A DNA stretch of 64,000 nt, from positions 62,001 to 126,000 of the forward strand of contig NZ_FNOR01000011.1 in the NCBI RefSeq assembly GCF_900107095.1. Reading direction: 5' to 3'. Source of the DNA: Collimonas sp. OK242 (lineage in GTDB: Bacteria; Pseudomonadota; Gammaproteobacteria; Burkholderiales; Burkholderiaceae_D). The notes below the pieces were generated by a model, which was not told the origin of the DNA, did no database searches, and saw only the letters and a program-made list of their open reading frames with translations. The position numbers and the translations under genes were made by a program. Shown here one piece after another: positions 52,801 through 62,250 of this stretch (the stretch's first letter is position 1; every line of letters begins with the position of its first letter).

Positions 52801-53772
52801 TCAAGCGTTCCAGACTTCACCGAAAACCCGCAGCCAGTTCTCGCCCAGCACCTTGCGTATGCGGCTCTCTTTCCAGCCGGCGCGTTCCATGGCCGTGGTC
52901 AGGTTGGGGAAATCGCCTATGGTGCGGAAGCCCTCCGGATTGATCACCGTGCCGAAATCGGTGAGGCGGCGATGGCGGCCCTTGTCGTGCGTCAGCCACT
53001 CGAAAAATGGCTTGCCGTAACCTTGCGTGAAGTCGGTGCCGATGCCGACGCAATCGTCGCCGACCAGGTTGATGATGTAATCGAAGGCCTCCACGTAATC
53101 GTCAACGTTGGCATTGCTGCCGCGCTTCAAAAACGGCGGGAACATGGTGACGCCGATAAAGCCGCCATGATCGGCAATGAATTTCAATTGCTCGTCGCTC
53201 TTGTTGCGCGGATGCTGTTTCAAGCCGGACGGCAGGCAGTGCGAATAACAGACCGGTTTCTTCGACGCCAGGATCGCCTCGGCTGAGGTGTTGCCGCCGA
53301 CATGCGACAGATCGACCATGATGCCGACCCGGTTCATTTCTTCAATCACCTCGCGGCCGAAGCCGGACAAGCCTCCATCGCGCTCATAGCAGCCGGTGCC
53401 GATCAGGTTCTGGGTGTTGTAGCAAAGCTGCACCACCCGCACGCCCAGTTCGGCGAACACTTCGATATAGCCGAGGTTGTCTTCAAATGCATGGGCATTC
53501 TGGAAACCCAGGATGACGCCGGTGCGGCCTTCTATTTTCGCCCGCTTGATATCGTCGACGCCGCGCACCAGGGTCAGCAGGTCGGCGTTAGCGCGGATCA
53601 GGTTCTTCATGTCGACCACGTTGCCGACCGTGCCCTGGAAATTTTCCCATACCGAGATGGTGCAATTGACGGCGCTCAGGCCGCCCTTCTTCATGTCTTC
53701 GAATACCGGCCGCTCCCATTTCGAGATATTCAGGCCGTCGATGACCAGACTTTGCTGATGCAGCTTGCTCAT
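52801..53772 (-). CDS. Peptidase M19 (renal dipeptidase-type) of the betaine locus
   Basis: 323 aa from ATG 53772 (AAGGAGTCCGGC-ATG). M19 metal-site elements are visible: LVIDGLNI (DxxN where classical enzymes have HxD), GYIEVFAELGVRVVQLCYNT, and VDLSHVGGNTSAEAI, YSHCLPSGLKQHPRN and GIGTDFTQGYG. The usual H-x-D at the N-terminus appears as D-G-L-N, so one metal site may be altered. Its Pseudomonas counterpart is GbdR-controlled and beside dgcA. Substrate in betaine catabolism is unknown. Confidence 0.88.
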   Translation of the reverse strand: MSKLHQQSLVIDGLNISKWERPVFEDMKKGGLSAVNCTISVWENFQGTVGNVVDMKNLIRANADLLTLVRGVDDIKRAKIEGRTGVILGFQNAHAFEDNLGYIEVFAELGVRVVQLCYNTQNLIGTGCYERDGGLSGFGREVIEEMNRVGIMVDLSHVGGNTSAEAILASKKPVCYSHCLPSGLKQHPRNKSDEQLKFIADHGGFIGVTMFPPFLKRGSNANVDDYVEAFDYIINLVGDDCVGIGTDFTQGYGKPFFEWLTHDKGRHRRLTDFGTVINPEGFRTIGDFPNLTTAMERAGWKESRIRKVLGENWLRVFGEVWNA

Positions 53773-53782
53773 GCCGGACTCC

Positions 53783-55051
53783 TTAATAGATGGGGAAACG
53801 CTTGCACAGCGCGCGCACTTCAGCCAGCACCCGCTGCTCGACCTCAGCGTCGCCCTCCGGCTTACGCGCCAGCGCATCGAATATTTCAACGGTCAGGCGG
53901 CCGATAGTGCGGAACTCCTCTACGCCGAAGCCGCGCGCAGTTCCGGCCGGAGTGCCGAGCCGGATGCCGGAAGTGACGGTCGGTTTTTCGGTATCGAACG
54001 GGATGCCGTTCTTGTTACAGGTGATGCCGGCGCGCTCCAGCGCATGCTCGACTTGCGTCCCTTTCAAGCCCTTAGGCCGCAGGTCCACCAGCAGCAGATG
54101 GTTTTCAGTGCCGCCGGTCACCAGGTCGACGCCGCCCGCCAGCAGCACTTCGCCCAGGGCTTTGGCGTTGGCGACAACGTTGCCGATGTAGTGCTTGAAC
54201 TCCGGTTGCAGCGCTTCGCCGAAAGCGACGGCTTTGCCAGCGATGACGTGCATCAGGGGGCCGCCCTGCAAACCCGGGAAAACCGCGGAATTGATTTTCT
54301 TGGCGATGTCTTCATCGTTGCTCAGCACGAAGCCGCCGCGCGGACCGCGCAAGGTCTTGTGGGTAGTTGACGTGACTACATGCGCATGCGGCACCGGGCT
54401 AGGATGATGACCGGTTGCCACCAGCCCGGCGATATGCGCCATGTCGACCATCAGCAATGCATCGACGCTATCGGCAATCGCGCGGAAGCGGGCGAAATCG
54501 AGCTGGCGCGGATAGGCGGAATAACCGGCGATGATCAGACGCGGCTTGTGCAGCTTGGCCAAAGCTTCCACTTCGTCGTAATCGATCAGGTAGGTGTCGC
54601 GGTTGACGCCGTATTGCACCGCATTGAACCATTTTCCCGACATCGCCGGCCGCGCACCGTGCGTCAGATGGCCGCCGGCGTCGAGCGACATGCCGAGTAC
54701 GGTATCGCCCGGCTTGACCAGCGCCAGCATGACCGCGCCGTTAGCCTGGGCGCCGGAATGCGGCTGCACATTGGCGTATCTGGCGCCGAATAATTGCTTG
54801 ACTCTTTCCAGCGCCAGGGTCTCCACCTGGTCGACGAATTCGCAACCGCCGTAATAGCGCTTGCCGGGATAACCTTCTGCATACTTGTTTGTCAACACCG
54901 ATCCCTGCGCCTCCAGCACGGCGCGCGAAACGATGTTTTCCGAAGCGATCATCTCGATCTGGTTTTGCTGCCGTTCCAGCTCAAGGCCGATGGCTTGCAT
55001 GACCGCGGCGTCGCGTTCGGCCAGCGACTGGGAAAATGCAGAAAGTGTCAT
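53783..55051 (-). CDS. glyA: Serine hydroxymethyltransferase
   Basis: 422 aa from ATG 55051 (CCAGGA ten bases upstream); the longer open frame to 55198 has no homology. SHMT signatures: [39 protein letters not shown] and the PLP-Lys [16 protein letters not shown] near residue 230. It interconverts glycine + CH2-THF and serine + THF. First gene of the glyA-M19-DUF5943-dgcAB-etfAB-gbcAB operon, so it is the pathway copy and not necessarily the only glyA in the genome. Confidence 0.96.
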   Translation of the reverse strand: MTLSAFSQSLAERDAAVMQAIGLELERQQNQIEMIASENIVSRAVLEAQGSVLTNKYAEGYPGKRYYGGCEFVDQVETLALERVKQLFGARYANVQPHSGAQANGAVMLALVKPGDTVLGMSLDAGGHLTHGARPAMSGKWFNAVQYGVNRDTYLIDYDEVEALAKLHKPRLIIAGYSAYPRQLDFARFRAIADSVDALLMVDMAHIAGLVATGHHPSPVPHAHVVTSTTHKTLRGPRGGFVLSNDEDIAKKINSAVFPGLQGGPLMHVIAGKAVAFGEALQPEFKHYIGNVVANAKALGEVLLAGGVDLVTGGTENHLLLVDLRPKGLKGTQVEHALERAGITCNKNGIPFDTEKPTVTSGIRLGTPAGTARGFGVEEFRTIGRLTVEIFDALARKPEGDAEVEQRVLAEVRALCKRFPIY

Positions 55052-55546
55052 TTGTATATGTCCTGGAAAAAGATGGCGAGATTGCGCATTAAACTGAAAT
55101 CGGAATGGTTCGCTTGTTGACATCATTCTTGTCCCAAGCCATTGCCCGCTATTGACTTGATCTGACGGGAACCTTTCAATTTGCGACATTGCCGTCACTT
55201 TTGGGCAAGCGCCGTTTCTTGACGCTGCTCACGCAGCTGTGGCGCAGGCTTGCCGGCCGATTGCGCCGAAATGGATCGCATGCACAAAAAGCGGGATCGA
55301 CCGGACTCAGCGCTACCCTGCCTGGCCATATGGCGTGCTTGCCGGAAAAGATGCAGAGCGTGTCAAGAAAATCGAAGCGCCCCGGAGTGAACCAGGTATT
55401 CCGGCATTTTTTTCGCATCGGGACTGTTGAAATAAGCCTTCTGGTCAGCTTGGCATGCTTATTGCGACGCACAACCGAAAGCATTTGTTGTCCGGTCGTT
55501 TCAACGTTACATTGTCCATCGCTGATGTTTGCCAACGGAGCAGGTC
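55052..55546. other. Divergent control region of the glyA-dgc-etf-gbc operon and gbdR paralogue
   Basis: About 500 bp with no gene of recognisable family. It must contain the promoter for the ~11-kb minus-strand operon and that for the regulator at 55547. TTGACATCATTCTTGTCC (55118-55134) and TTGCGACATTGCC (55181-55193) resemble, imperfectly, the GACAAG and GCGACA elements near sdaA and choV. Confidence 0.5.
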
Positions 55547-56560
55547 ATGTCTAAAAGCGCTTCTTCCTTCACCCATTTTGCTTTCATGCCGCTCAACAAC
55601 TTTACGATGTTGGCATTTTCAAATGCCATCGAAGTATTGAGAATGGCCAATTACCTGGAAGGAAAAAATCTTTACCGCTGGTCCGTCGTCAGCCCCGAAG
55701 GCGGTACTGTCATGGCTAGCAACGGCCTCTCCGTGACCACTACGCGCGCCGGCCAAGGCACCGCGGCCGACGTCGTCTTCGTCTGCGGCGGCACCGACAT
55801 CGCAGCAGCGATCAATCCTGCCACGCTGGACATGCTGCAACATCTGGCACGCAAGGGAATTGCCCTGGGCAGCCTGTGCACCGGCGCCTTCGCCCTGGCC
55901 CAGGCCGGCCTGCTGGATGGCTACACTTGCGCCACCCACTGGGAAAACCTGTCGACCTTAAAGCGCAGCTATCCCGCGATTTCTTTCGCTCCCGATCTGT
56001 TTGTCATCGACCGTGACCGCATCACCTGCACCGGCGGCATCGCGCCGCTGGACATGATGCTGAACCTGATTTCAAGCCAGGTCGGAAAAACCACGATTGC
56101 AGCGATCGCCGATCAATTTATCCTGGAACATGTACGCGACCACAAAGACCAGCAGCGGGTGCCGCTGACGGTGCGCATGACGTCTGCCCGTCCGGCCATG
56201 GTCGAGGTGGTGTCGCTGATGGAAGCGAATATAGAAGAACCCCTGTCGCTGGATGAGCTGGCGCAGTTATCGAACTCGTCGCCGCGCCAGCTGCAGCGCA
56301 TGTTCAAGGAACATATGGGCATGTCGCCTACCCATTACTACCTGACGCTGCGCCTGCGCAAGGCCAGGGAATTGCTGCGCCAAACCGATATGTCGATACT
56401 CAGCATTACGGTTGCTTGCGGCTTTCAGTCCGCCTGCCATTTCAGCAAGACCTATCGTGAAATATTCAGCGTTGCGCCAAGCACCGAACGGCGCCAGCAA
56501 GCACCGGTTCCGGCTGCGTTGCTGGCGGCGCCCATGCAGCAAGCGGCAGCTTTCATTTAG
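55547..56560 (+). CDS. GlxA/GbdR-type AraC-family regulator (copy 2)
   Basis: 337 aa from ATG 55547 (GGAGCAGGTC-ATG). It has a DJ-1/PfpI-like sensor (FAFMPLNNFTMLAFSNAIEV ... VVFVCGGTDIAAAINPATLD ... LGSLCTGAFALAQAGLLDGY) and an AraC HTH pair (LDELAQLSNSSPRQLQRMFK; LSITVACGFQSACHFSKTYR). It is similar along its length to the gbdR copy at 29249. Divergence from glyA suggests it activates the glyA-dgcAB-etfAB-gbcAB operon. By family it could sense betaine/dimethylglycine (GbdR), sarcosine (SouR) or carnitine (CdhR). Confidence 0.86.
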   Translation: MSKSASSFTHFAFMPLNNFTMLAFSNAIEVLRMANYLEGKNLYRWSVVSPEGGTVMASNGLSVTTTRAGQGTAADVVFVCGGTDIAAAINPATLDMLQHLARKGIALGSLCTGAFALAQAGLLDGYTCATHWENLSTLKRSYPAISFAPDLFVIDRDRITCTGGIAPLDMMLNLISSQVGKTTIAAIADQFILEHVRDHKDQQRVPLTVRMTSARPAMVEVVSLMEANIEEPLSLDELAQLSNSSPRQLQRMFKEHMGMSPTHYYLTLRLRKARELLRQTDMSILSITVACGFQSACHFSKTYREIFSVAPSTERRQQAPVPAALLAAPMQQAAAFI

Positions 56561-56590
56561 CGGCGCAGTAGCAGGGAGAGAAGAAGAAAG

Positions 56591-56616
56591 AACGGGCGCC
56601 GCTGGCGCCCGTTTTA
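56591..56616. terminator. Bidirectional terminator between gbdR paralogue and aldo/keto reductase
   Basis: AACGGGCGCC-GCT-GGCGCCCGTT is a perfect 10-bp stem with a 3-base loop followed by TTTA, lying 30 bp after the regulator stop and 34 bp after the reductase stop on the other strand. Confidence 0.8.
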
Positions 56617-56649
56617 TAACAGAAAATGGCAACACTCAAAACAGTCGCC

Positions 56650-57684
56650 TTAGCCGTTTGAAGAGCCCTCCCACAGATTAATCCCGCCCTCTTTTGCCTG
56701 CACATCGATAGCCGCCAATTCTTCCGTCGAAAAATCCAGCCGCTGCAAGGCCGCCACGTTTTCCCGGATCTGGGCCGGACTGCTGGCGCCGATCAAGGTG
56801 GTGGTCACGCGCGGATCGCGCAGTACCCAGGCCAGCGCCATCTGCGCCAGGCTCTGGCCGCGCGTCTTGGCAATCTCGTTGAGAGCCCGCACGCGCGCCA
56901 GGTTTTCCGGACTCAGATGGGCCTGCTGCAGCGAGCCGCCACCCTCGCGATTGATGCGCGAATCTTGCGGCACGCCGTTCAGGTATTTATCGCTCAGCAG
57001 TCCCTGCGCCAAGGCGGTAAAAGTGATGCAACCCATGCCCTCCTGTTCCAGCGTATCCAGCAAGCCTTGTTCGATCCAGCGGTTGAACATGTTGTAGGAC
57101 GGCTGATGAATCAGGCAAGGCACTTTCCAGTCGCGCAACAGCTTGGCGGCTTGCGCAGTCTTGGCAGGCGAGTAGGACGAGACGCCGACATACAGCGCCT
57201 TGCCTTGCTGCACCGCGGTCGCCAGCGCACTCATGGTTTCTTCCAGCGGCGTTTCCGGATCAAAGCGGTGCGAATAAAAGATATCGACATAATCCAGGCC
57301 CATGCGCTGCAGGCTCTGGTCGAGGCTGGCCAGCACATATTTGCGCGAACCGCCGCCCTGCCCATACGGCCCCGGCCACATGTCCCAGCCAGCCTTGGTC
57401 GAAATGATCAGCTCATCGCGGTAAGGGCGCAGGTCTTCTTTCAGGATGCGGCCGAAATTGGTTTCGGCGCTGCCGTATGGCGGTCCGTAATTATTGGCCA
57501 GGTCGAAATGCGTGATCCCGAGATCGAAAGCGGCGTGCACCATTTCGCGTTGACGCGCCAGCGAGGTGGTGTCGCCGAAGTTGTGCCAGAGTCCCATCGA
57601 CAACAATGGCAACTTGAGGCCGCTGGGGCCGCAAAACCGGTACTGCATGTTGTCGTAGCGCTTGCTTGATGCGTGATAGCTCAT
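56650..57684 (-). CDS. Aldo/keto reductase, YghZ-like (L-glyceraldehyde 3-phosphate reductase)
   Basis: A 344-aa AKR14-type enzyme. Signatures: YRFCGPSGLKLPLLSMGLWH, THFDLANNYGPPYGSAETNF (catalytic Asp/Tyr), ISTKAGWDMWPGPYGQGGGS (catalytic Lys and the family's glycine-rich loop) and YSHRFDPETPLEETM (catalytic His). YghZ reduces L-glyceraldehyde 3-phosphate and methylglyoxal with NADPH. Site AAAGGAATTTCGGTC-ATG. It stands alone between a terminator and the membrane-cytochrome operon. Confidence 0.92.
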   Translation of the reverse strand: MSYHASSKRYDNMQYRFCGPSGLKLPLLSMGLWHNFGDTTSLARQREMVHAAFDLGITHFDLANNYGPPYGSAETNFGRILKEDLRPYRDELIISTKAGWDMWPGPYGQGGGSRKYVLASLDQSLQRMGLDYVDIFYSHRFDPETPLEETMSALATAVQQGKALYVGVSSYSPAKTAQAAKLLRDWKVPCLIHQPSYNMFNRWIEQGLLDTLEQEGMGCITFTALAQGLLSDKYLNGVPQDSRINREGGGSLQQAHLSPENLARVRALNEIAKTRGQSLAQMALAWVLRDPRVTTTLIGASSPAQIRENVAALQRLDFSTEELAAIDVQAKEGGINLWEGSSNG

Positions 57685-57746
57685 GACCGAAATTCCTTTA
57701 CGATGTGTTCGAAAAATCCTGCTTAGGCAGAAAAATGGATGGCAGT

Positions 57747-58238
57747 CTATCTAGCTGCACTTCGCCCCAGAAAAATATGCAATACCAGCAATAGTGGCAA
57801 CAGCAAGCCCGGCATCCAGTGCCCGGCCGACCAGAGCGGCCTGCTGGCTTCGCTGGCGATGTAGTACAAAGCATAGCCGCTGATCGTCAACCAGGCTAGC
57901 AAGGCCGCCATGCTCCAGCCGGAATAGCGATTGCGGCGCGCATGGTGAGCGCGGCGGATATGGCTGAGCAGCAGGCTGCCTACGAAGAAAAGCATGGCCA
58001 TGGCGGCCGCACCATGCAGTTTCATCGACCATGGCTCGACCGGATTGACGGTTTCACCGAACTCACCCGCTACCCGCAGGAAATAATGGACGATCAGCCA
58101 CAGAATACCGCTGGCCGTCAGCAGGCCGGAAATGCCATAAAGACTGATTCGATGCCAGCGCTCAAGGCGAAACCTCAGGATTTGCTGCCGGATTCTTGGA
58201 TGATGAAGACTTTGTTTAGGATGTTTAGGGGAGCGCAT
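57747..58238 (-). CDS. Four-TM cytochrome b-like membrane protein of the flavin/haem operon
   Basis: A 163-aa integral membrane protein with about four TM segments: ISLYGISGLLTASGILWLIV, MKLHGAAAMAMLFFVGSLLL, MAALLAWLTISGYALYYI and LPLLLVLHIFLG. Histidines are placed near TM ends or cores (WHRI, VHYF, KLHGAA, LSHIRRAHHARR, LVLHIF), as in small b-type haem proteins. I infer a transmembrane electron carrier that reduces the periplasmic FMN protein encoded two genes upstream. It begins 3 bp after the apbE stop. No family name is certain. Confidence 0.7.
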   Translation of the reverse strand: MRSPKHPKQSLHHPRIRQQILRFRLERWHRISLYGISGLLTASGILWLIVHYFLRVAGEFGETVNPVEPWSMKLHGAAAMAMLFFVGSLLLSHIRRAHHARRNRYSGWSMAALLAWLTISGYALYYIASEASRPLWSAGHWMPGLLLPLLLVLHIFLGRSAAR

Positions 58239-58241
58239 CCG

Positions 58242-59081
58242 TCAGATTATAAAAGCAGTTGCGCCAAACTGCTGCAATAACGGATGTTGGGGATCGGCGC
58301 TTGACAGCACCAGCTTGGTCAGCGCATCCGCCGTCATGCAATCGGCAGCTTGCACCGTGGCGCTGACACTGTCGACTAGCGCGTTGCCGCTTTCACAGTC
58401 GACCAGCGCCGAACGTTGGTGGCCCCGCACCGTCTTTTGCGAAAAATAACTGCCGGAAGTCGCCATTGCAGCATTTTTCAATTCGATCCGGCCCGCGATT
58501 TGCGCGGGCGCCCGGGGATCGCGAATCATGACCGGATAGGCGTTTTCGCCGAAAGCCCGCAAATCGCCGCCCGCATTGACGCACGCCGAGGCGACGCCTG
58601 ATGCTTGCAAGGCATTGATGGCAGCATCTACCGCGTAGCCCTTGGCGATACCGCCCAAATCGATCAGCACCGGCGCCATTTTCCGAACTTTATCGGCGTC
58701 ATCGATATGCAAGCTGAACCGATTAGCCGCGTTGCCTGAGCCGGTTTCTGCGATTTTCCCGGCTAGCTTCGGCAAATAGCCCCATTCAACCAATTTTGAC
58801 GCACAACCGATATCAAACAGACCATTCGTTACTGCATTCAAATTGAGTGCCGTGCGAATCACTATCGCCGTGTGCGCATGAATCTGTATCGCGCTGCCAA
58901 CCGCCATGCGATTGATACGGCCGACATCACTGGCTGCATCGTGATAGCTCATCAAGCGATGCACTTCGGCGACAGCGGCGAAAGCCGCATCGAAAGCGCA
59001 AGCGGTGGCGACATCGCCAAGCGTATCCGCAAGTGTCACCTCGACCAGGGTTCCCAGCCAAGGTTGCGCCCGCCGCTTCAT
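58242..59081 (-). CDS. apbE: FAD:protein FMN transferase
   Basis: 279 aa from ATG 59081, overlapping the FMN-binding gene's stop by four bases. ApbE motifs: MGTLVEV-like WLGTLVEVTL at the start, LIDLGGIAKGYAVDAAINAL and SACVNAGGDLRAFGENAY, and the Mg-binding DSVSATVQAADCMTADALTK near the C-terminus. It attaches FMN from FAD covalently to Thr/Ser of partner proteins in the periplasm; the obvious partner is the upstream FMN-binding protein. No clear lipobox or signal is visible at the chosen start, so export is uncertain. Confidence 0.93.
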   Translation of the reverse strand: MKRRAQPWLGTLVEVTLADTLGDVATACAFDAAFAAVAEVHRLMSYHDAASDVGRINRMAVGSAIQIHAHTAIVIRTALNLNAVTNGLFDIGCASKLVEWGYLPKLAGKIAETGSGNAANRFSLHIDDADKVRKMAPVLIDLGGIAKGYAVDAAINALQASGVASACVNAGGDLRAFGENAYPVMIRDPRAPAQIAGRIELKNAAMATSGSYFSQKTVRGHQRSALVDCESGNALVDSVSATVQAADCMTADALTKLVLSSADPQHPLLQQFGATAFII

Positions 59082-59614
59082 TTTTTCAGCATGACCTGAG
59101 CGATGGCGGCTATCCGCCGTACGCCATCGGTGACATGCGTGCACGACAGCGTGGCGCCGCTGATGCTGGCGATGCCGTCGCCGATAGTCAAGCCGGCGGC
59201 AGCTGTCTTGCCGACGAATTGCTTGCGCCACGCCTGGCTTTTGATTTCAAAGCCGTGGCTTTCCCGATAGGTGAGAATTTCAATCTGCTTGATGCTGGCA
59301 TCGGGATTGACCGCTACCGCATACGAAATCAATTCAAACTTGCCGACCACGTCATCCAGTACCACGTAGCCTAATTGGCTATCGCCTTTATACGCGGCAA
59401 ACACGCGCCAGCCGACCGAACGTGCAGGCAGGCCGGAAATTTTCTCGACCTGTTTCATCTGTTCGCCGGACAGCTGCAAGCTGGCGTCCCGGAAGCTGGT
59501 CGCATCCGGAAACATCACTTGTTGCGCCTGCTCCACCGTCAGGTACTGGGTGGCGAAGGCGCTCGAAGTGGCGCCGGTCGCAAGCGCCAGGGCAGCCAGG
59601 TTGATCTGTTTCAT
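59078..59614 (-). CDS. Periplasmic FMN-binding domain protein (ApbE substrate)
   Basis: 178 aa from ATG 59614. Signal peptide MKQINLAALALATGATSSAF-A precedes an FMN_bind domain. The attachment motif is visible as DGIASISGATLSCTHVTDGV, in which the Thr after SGA is the expected FMN site (D-x(5)-S-G-A-T). Such proteins move electrons in RNF/NQR, urocanate/fumarate reductases and extracytoplasmic ferric reductase systems. It lies between the porin and apbE genes. Confidence 0.9.
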   Translation of the reverse strand: MKQINLAALALATGATSSAFATQYLTVEQAQQVMFPDATSFRDASLQLSGEQMKQVEKISGLPARSVGWRVFAAYKGDSQLGYVVLDDVVGKFELISYAVAVNPDASIKQIEILTYRESHGFEIKSQAWRKQFVGKTAAAGLTIGDGIASISGATLSCTHVTDGVRRIAAIAQVMLKK

Positions 59615-59640
59615 CGTGGATACCAATAAATAGTTAGAAA

Positions 59641-61017
59641 TTAGAACGCATAACCGAGGCCGAGATCGAAGCTATCGCGCGTCGTATCTACCTTGAATTT
59701 CCGATAATCCGCTTTCAAAACCACGCCTTCGCCGATATTGAAGTTGGCGCCGACCGTCCAGACACCTTCGTTCGGGCCGCTTGCTACTCCCAGGCCGGGC
59801 GGCAGCGCCGCATAGCTGTTGGCAGTATTGAAGCGTTCATAGCGGGTGAACGGTGTCAAAGTATAGTCCGAGTTTTTCCACAACTGATAGGCGGCCTGCG
59901 TGTACCAGCCGTAGAACGACGACGGCACCGGTGTAGGCTGACCGGCGAAGGTCTGATTCAGGACCTCGGTGTTGCTGATGGTGCCGCGCGCATAGACTGC
60001 GGACAGATCCCATTTGCCCGGCGTGTAGCGCGCATGCAGATCCCACAAAGTAAGGCGCGCATCCTGCGCCGCGAAATCCGGCGTCTTCTGGCCGACTTTG
60101 CCGGTAAACACGGAGCCGCCCAGCAGCAAGCCTGGCACGCCGCGCCAGTTCAATGCGCCGAACACACTCAGATCATGCGACTTCGCCATCTGGCCTTCCT
60201 GGTGAATGCTGCCCAGCGGCGAGGTGCGGCCGTCGGTCGACGAAGCATCCCATTTGCTCAGATCGAAACCGGTAGTCAGCCCCGTATCCCAACTCAAGCC
60301 GTTGTCGAGCGTCTGCGACAAGCCCAGGCCAGCCTCGCGCCAGGTGGATGGAATGATCGCCGTTTCGACGAAATTACGATACACGCCGTAATAAGCAGTC
60401 GGTTCGTGATTAGTATTGAGCAAGCCGGCCGGGATCAGGAACAAGCCGCCCTTGGCGCGCAGACCGTTGTTGAATTCGCGCTCGACATACAGCTGCTCGA
60501 CTTCAGTCTCGCCCTTATCGCTGGCGGAAGTGACGGCGTGCTCCCATTCAAACTCCGCCACCATCTTGGTCTTTTCATCAAAACGGTGGGTAATGCCGAT
60601 CACCGCGCGAGCGACATCGGTTTGCGACTTGCTGCTGTCTTTGCGAGGACGGGTGTAATTGACTTCGCCATAACTCGACAGCACCGTATTGGGGCCCAGC
60701 GATGTCGCCGGCGAAGCAGCTGGCGACATCGCCGCGACTGCCGACATCGGTGCAACGGCAGTACCCGACGGTGCTGCCCCTGCGGCCGCCGCAGTCGTTG
60801 CGACGGCCGCTGCTGCCGGAGCTGCGGCGAGCGCATCCTGGCGCTTTTCGACCGTATCGGTTTTTTGCTTGGTGGCGGCCAGTTCGGCCTTGAGCTGCTC
60901 GACTTCAGCAGCCAGCTTATTGAGTCGCTTCAATAACTCAGCCTCGCTGGCGGATGCCGCCAAAGGGCTTGCCATCAGGGCGATTGCAATGGCTTGCGTC
61001 AAGATATTTTTTTTCAT
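59641..61017 (-). CDS. Outer-membrane porin with N-terminal coiled coil and Ala-rich linker
   Basis: A 458-aa exported protein: signal peptide ending LAASA-SEAELL, then a coiled coil (LLKRLNKLAAEVEQLKAELA) and an Ala/Pro-rich low-complexity linker (~70-112), then beta-strand-rich sequence ending DLGLGYAF with terminal Phe. The coiled coil plus barrel resembles DcaP/phosphate-selective-type trimeric porins. It is probably the outer-membrane entry for the substrate of the co-transcribed redox proteins. Site AGGGGAACAAACATC-ATG. Confidence 0.85.
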   Translation of the reverse strand: MKKNILTQAIAIALMASPLAASASEAELLKRLNKLAAEVEQLKAELAATKQKTDTVEKRQDALAAAPAAAAVATTAAAAGAAPSGTAVAPMSAVAAMSPAASPATSLGPNTVLSSYGEVNYTRPRKDSSKSQTDVARAVIGITHRFDEKTKMVAEFEWEHAVTSASDKGETEVEQLYVEREFNNGLRAKGGLFLIPAGLLNTNHEPTAYYGVYRNFVETAIIPSTWREAGLGLSQTLDNGLSWDTGLTTGFDLSKWDASSTDGRTSPLGSIHQEGQMAKSHDLSVFGALNWRGVPGLLLGGSVFTGKVGQKTPDFAAQDARLTLWDLHARYTPGKWDLSAVYARGTISNTEVLNQTFAGQPTPVPSSFYGWYTQAAYQLWKNSDYTLTPFTRYERFNTANSYAALPPGLGVASGPNEGVWTVGANFNIGEGVVLKADYRKFKVDTTRDSFDLGLGYAF

Positions 61018-61038
61018 GATGTTTGTTCCCCTAAATGT

Positions 61039-62250
61039 TTATTGTGCTTTGTAGCCGTCGGTCAGCGTGCCGAGAAATTGCACGACGTCGTCAACCTCGC
61101 TCTCCGACAATGCCGGCGGCATATTCGGCTGCCGGTTATACGGTACTTCGGTGACATTCACGTTCTTGCGATATGGCTCGGGCAGATCGTTGAATTTTTG
61201 TACGACGCCATTGGCGTCGGCCGGATACCACAGCTCCGGATTGGTATCGCGCTTGACGTAAAAACTGACCGCCTCGCGCAGAGTCTTGAAGTAGCCGTTA
61301 TGGAAAAACACTTTGCGCGTCGCAACGTTACGCAAGGTCGGCACCTTGAACTTACCGCACAACTCGCTGCGATTACTCAGATCGCTACGATCCGGCCCGC
61401 ACAGGCCGAGATCGAAATAGCCGGCATCGGCGGTCGCTGCAATCGCCGGATTGCGCGGAACGCCAAGATTGTCAAAGGTGAAATCGGTAAATAGCGGGGA
61501 TGAGCCGTCGCTGCCCTTGGCGCTCAGGTGGCAGGCGACGCAGTTGCCCTTGGTTGGATTATTGAACAATGCCAGCCCGCGCAATTCAGCCGCGTTCAAT
61601 GGCACTTTGCCGCTCAGGAATTGATCGTATTTGGAATCGTAGGGGTGGAAATCGCCGTCTTCCTTCTGGTACTGCTGCAACGCCAACTGAATGCGGTTGA
61701 ATGCATCGTCGCTATTATCCAGGATGGCAGCGCCGAATACCTGGCGGAATTCCTCGACATACGCCGCCAGCTTTAATCTGGCAATCACATCAGCCTTGCT
61801 GGCATTGGCCATTTCATGCGGCGCCAGGAACGGCCGCTGCGACTGATCGGCCAGCGTATTGACACGGCCGTCGCGATTAAAGCCGCCGGTCGGCGTGCCG
61901 TCGCTGGCAAAAAAGAAAGCCGGAGTCAGATTAAGGTAGCGCAAAGACGGCACCGCGCGAAAGCCTGGCACATCGAGATTGGGGCCGCCCAACTGCACTG
62001 CCAGGTCGTTGCTCTGTGCGTGCGCATTGTCGGGATTGTGGCAGGTGGCGCAAGACTGCTTGCCCGAGGCTGACAGACTTTGATCGCTGAAGATTTTCTT
62101 GCCAAGGCTGGCGACCTGGCTGAGTCCGCCGTCAGGCACTGGCGTATTCGCCGTACTGGTGCTGCCGCCTTCACCGCCGCCGCAAGCAGCCAGCAAACAG
62201 GCCGCCGCCAGCATCAACGACCACTTCATCCCCCCCGGAATGCGAACCAT
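61039..62250 (-). CDS. Di-haem cytochrome c peroxidase/MauG-family lipoprotein
   Basis: 403 aa from ATG 62250 (GAGG eight bases upstream). A lipoprotein signal (LMLAAACLLAAC-GGG) precedes two CxxCH haem sites, SCATCHNPDNAH near 70 and NCVACHLSAKG near 240, with VPSLRYLNLTPAFF and VPTLRNVATRKVFFHNGY typical of the family. Such proteins reduce peroxide or oxidise protein/cofactor substrates in the periplasm. Placement at the head of a porin/FMN/ApbE/cytochrome b operon opposite a siderophore receptor suggests a redox role in metal uptake; that is inference. Confidence 0.92.
   Translation of the reverse strand: MVRIPGGMKWSLMLAAACLLAACGGGEGGSTSTANTPVPDGGLSQVASLGKKIFSDQSLSASGKQSCATCHNPDNAHAQSNDLAVQLGGPNLDVPGFRAVPSLRYLNLTPAFFFASDGTPTGGFNRDGRVNTLADQSQRPFLAPHEMANASKADVIARLKLAAYVEEFRQVFGAAILDNSDDAFNRIQLALQQYQKEDGDFHPYDSKYDQFLSGKVPLNAAELRGLALFNNPTKGNCVACHLSAKGSDGSSPLFTDFTFDNLGVPRNPAIAATADAGYFDLGLCGPDRSDLSNRSELCGKFKVPTLRNVATRKVFFHNGYFKTLREAVSFYVKRDTNPELWYPADANGVVQKFNDLPEPYRKNVNVTEVPYNRQPNMPPALSESEVDDVVQFLGTLTDGYKAQ

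Noticed and set aside
53783-55198. Longer GlyA start at 55198
   Set aside because: Forty-nine extra residues have no SHMT similarity; [10 protein letters not shown] from 55051 is the natural N-terminus.
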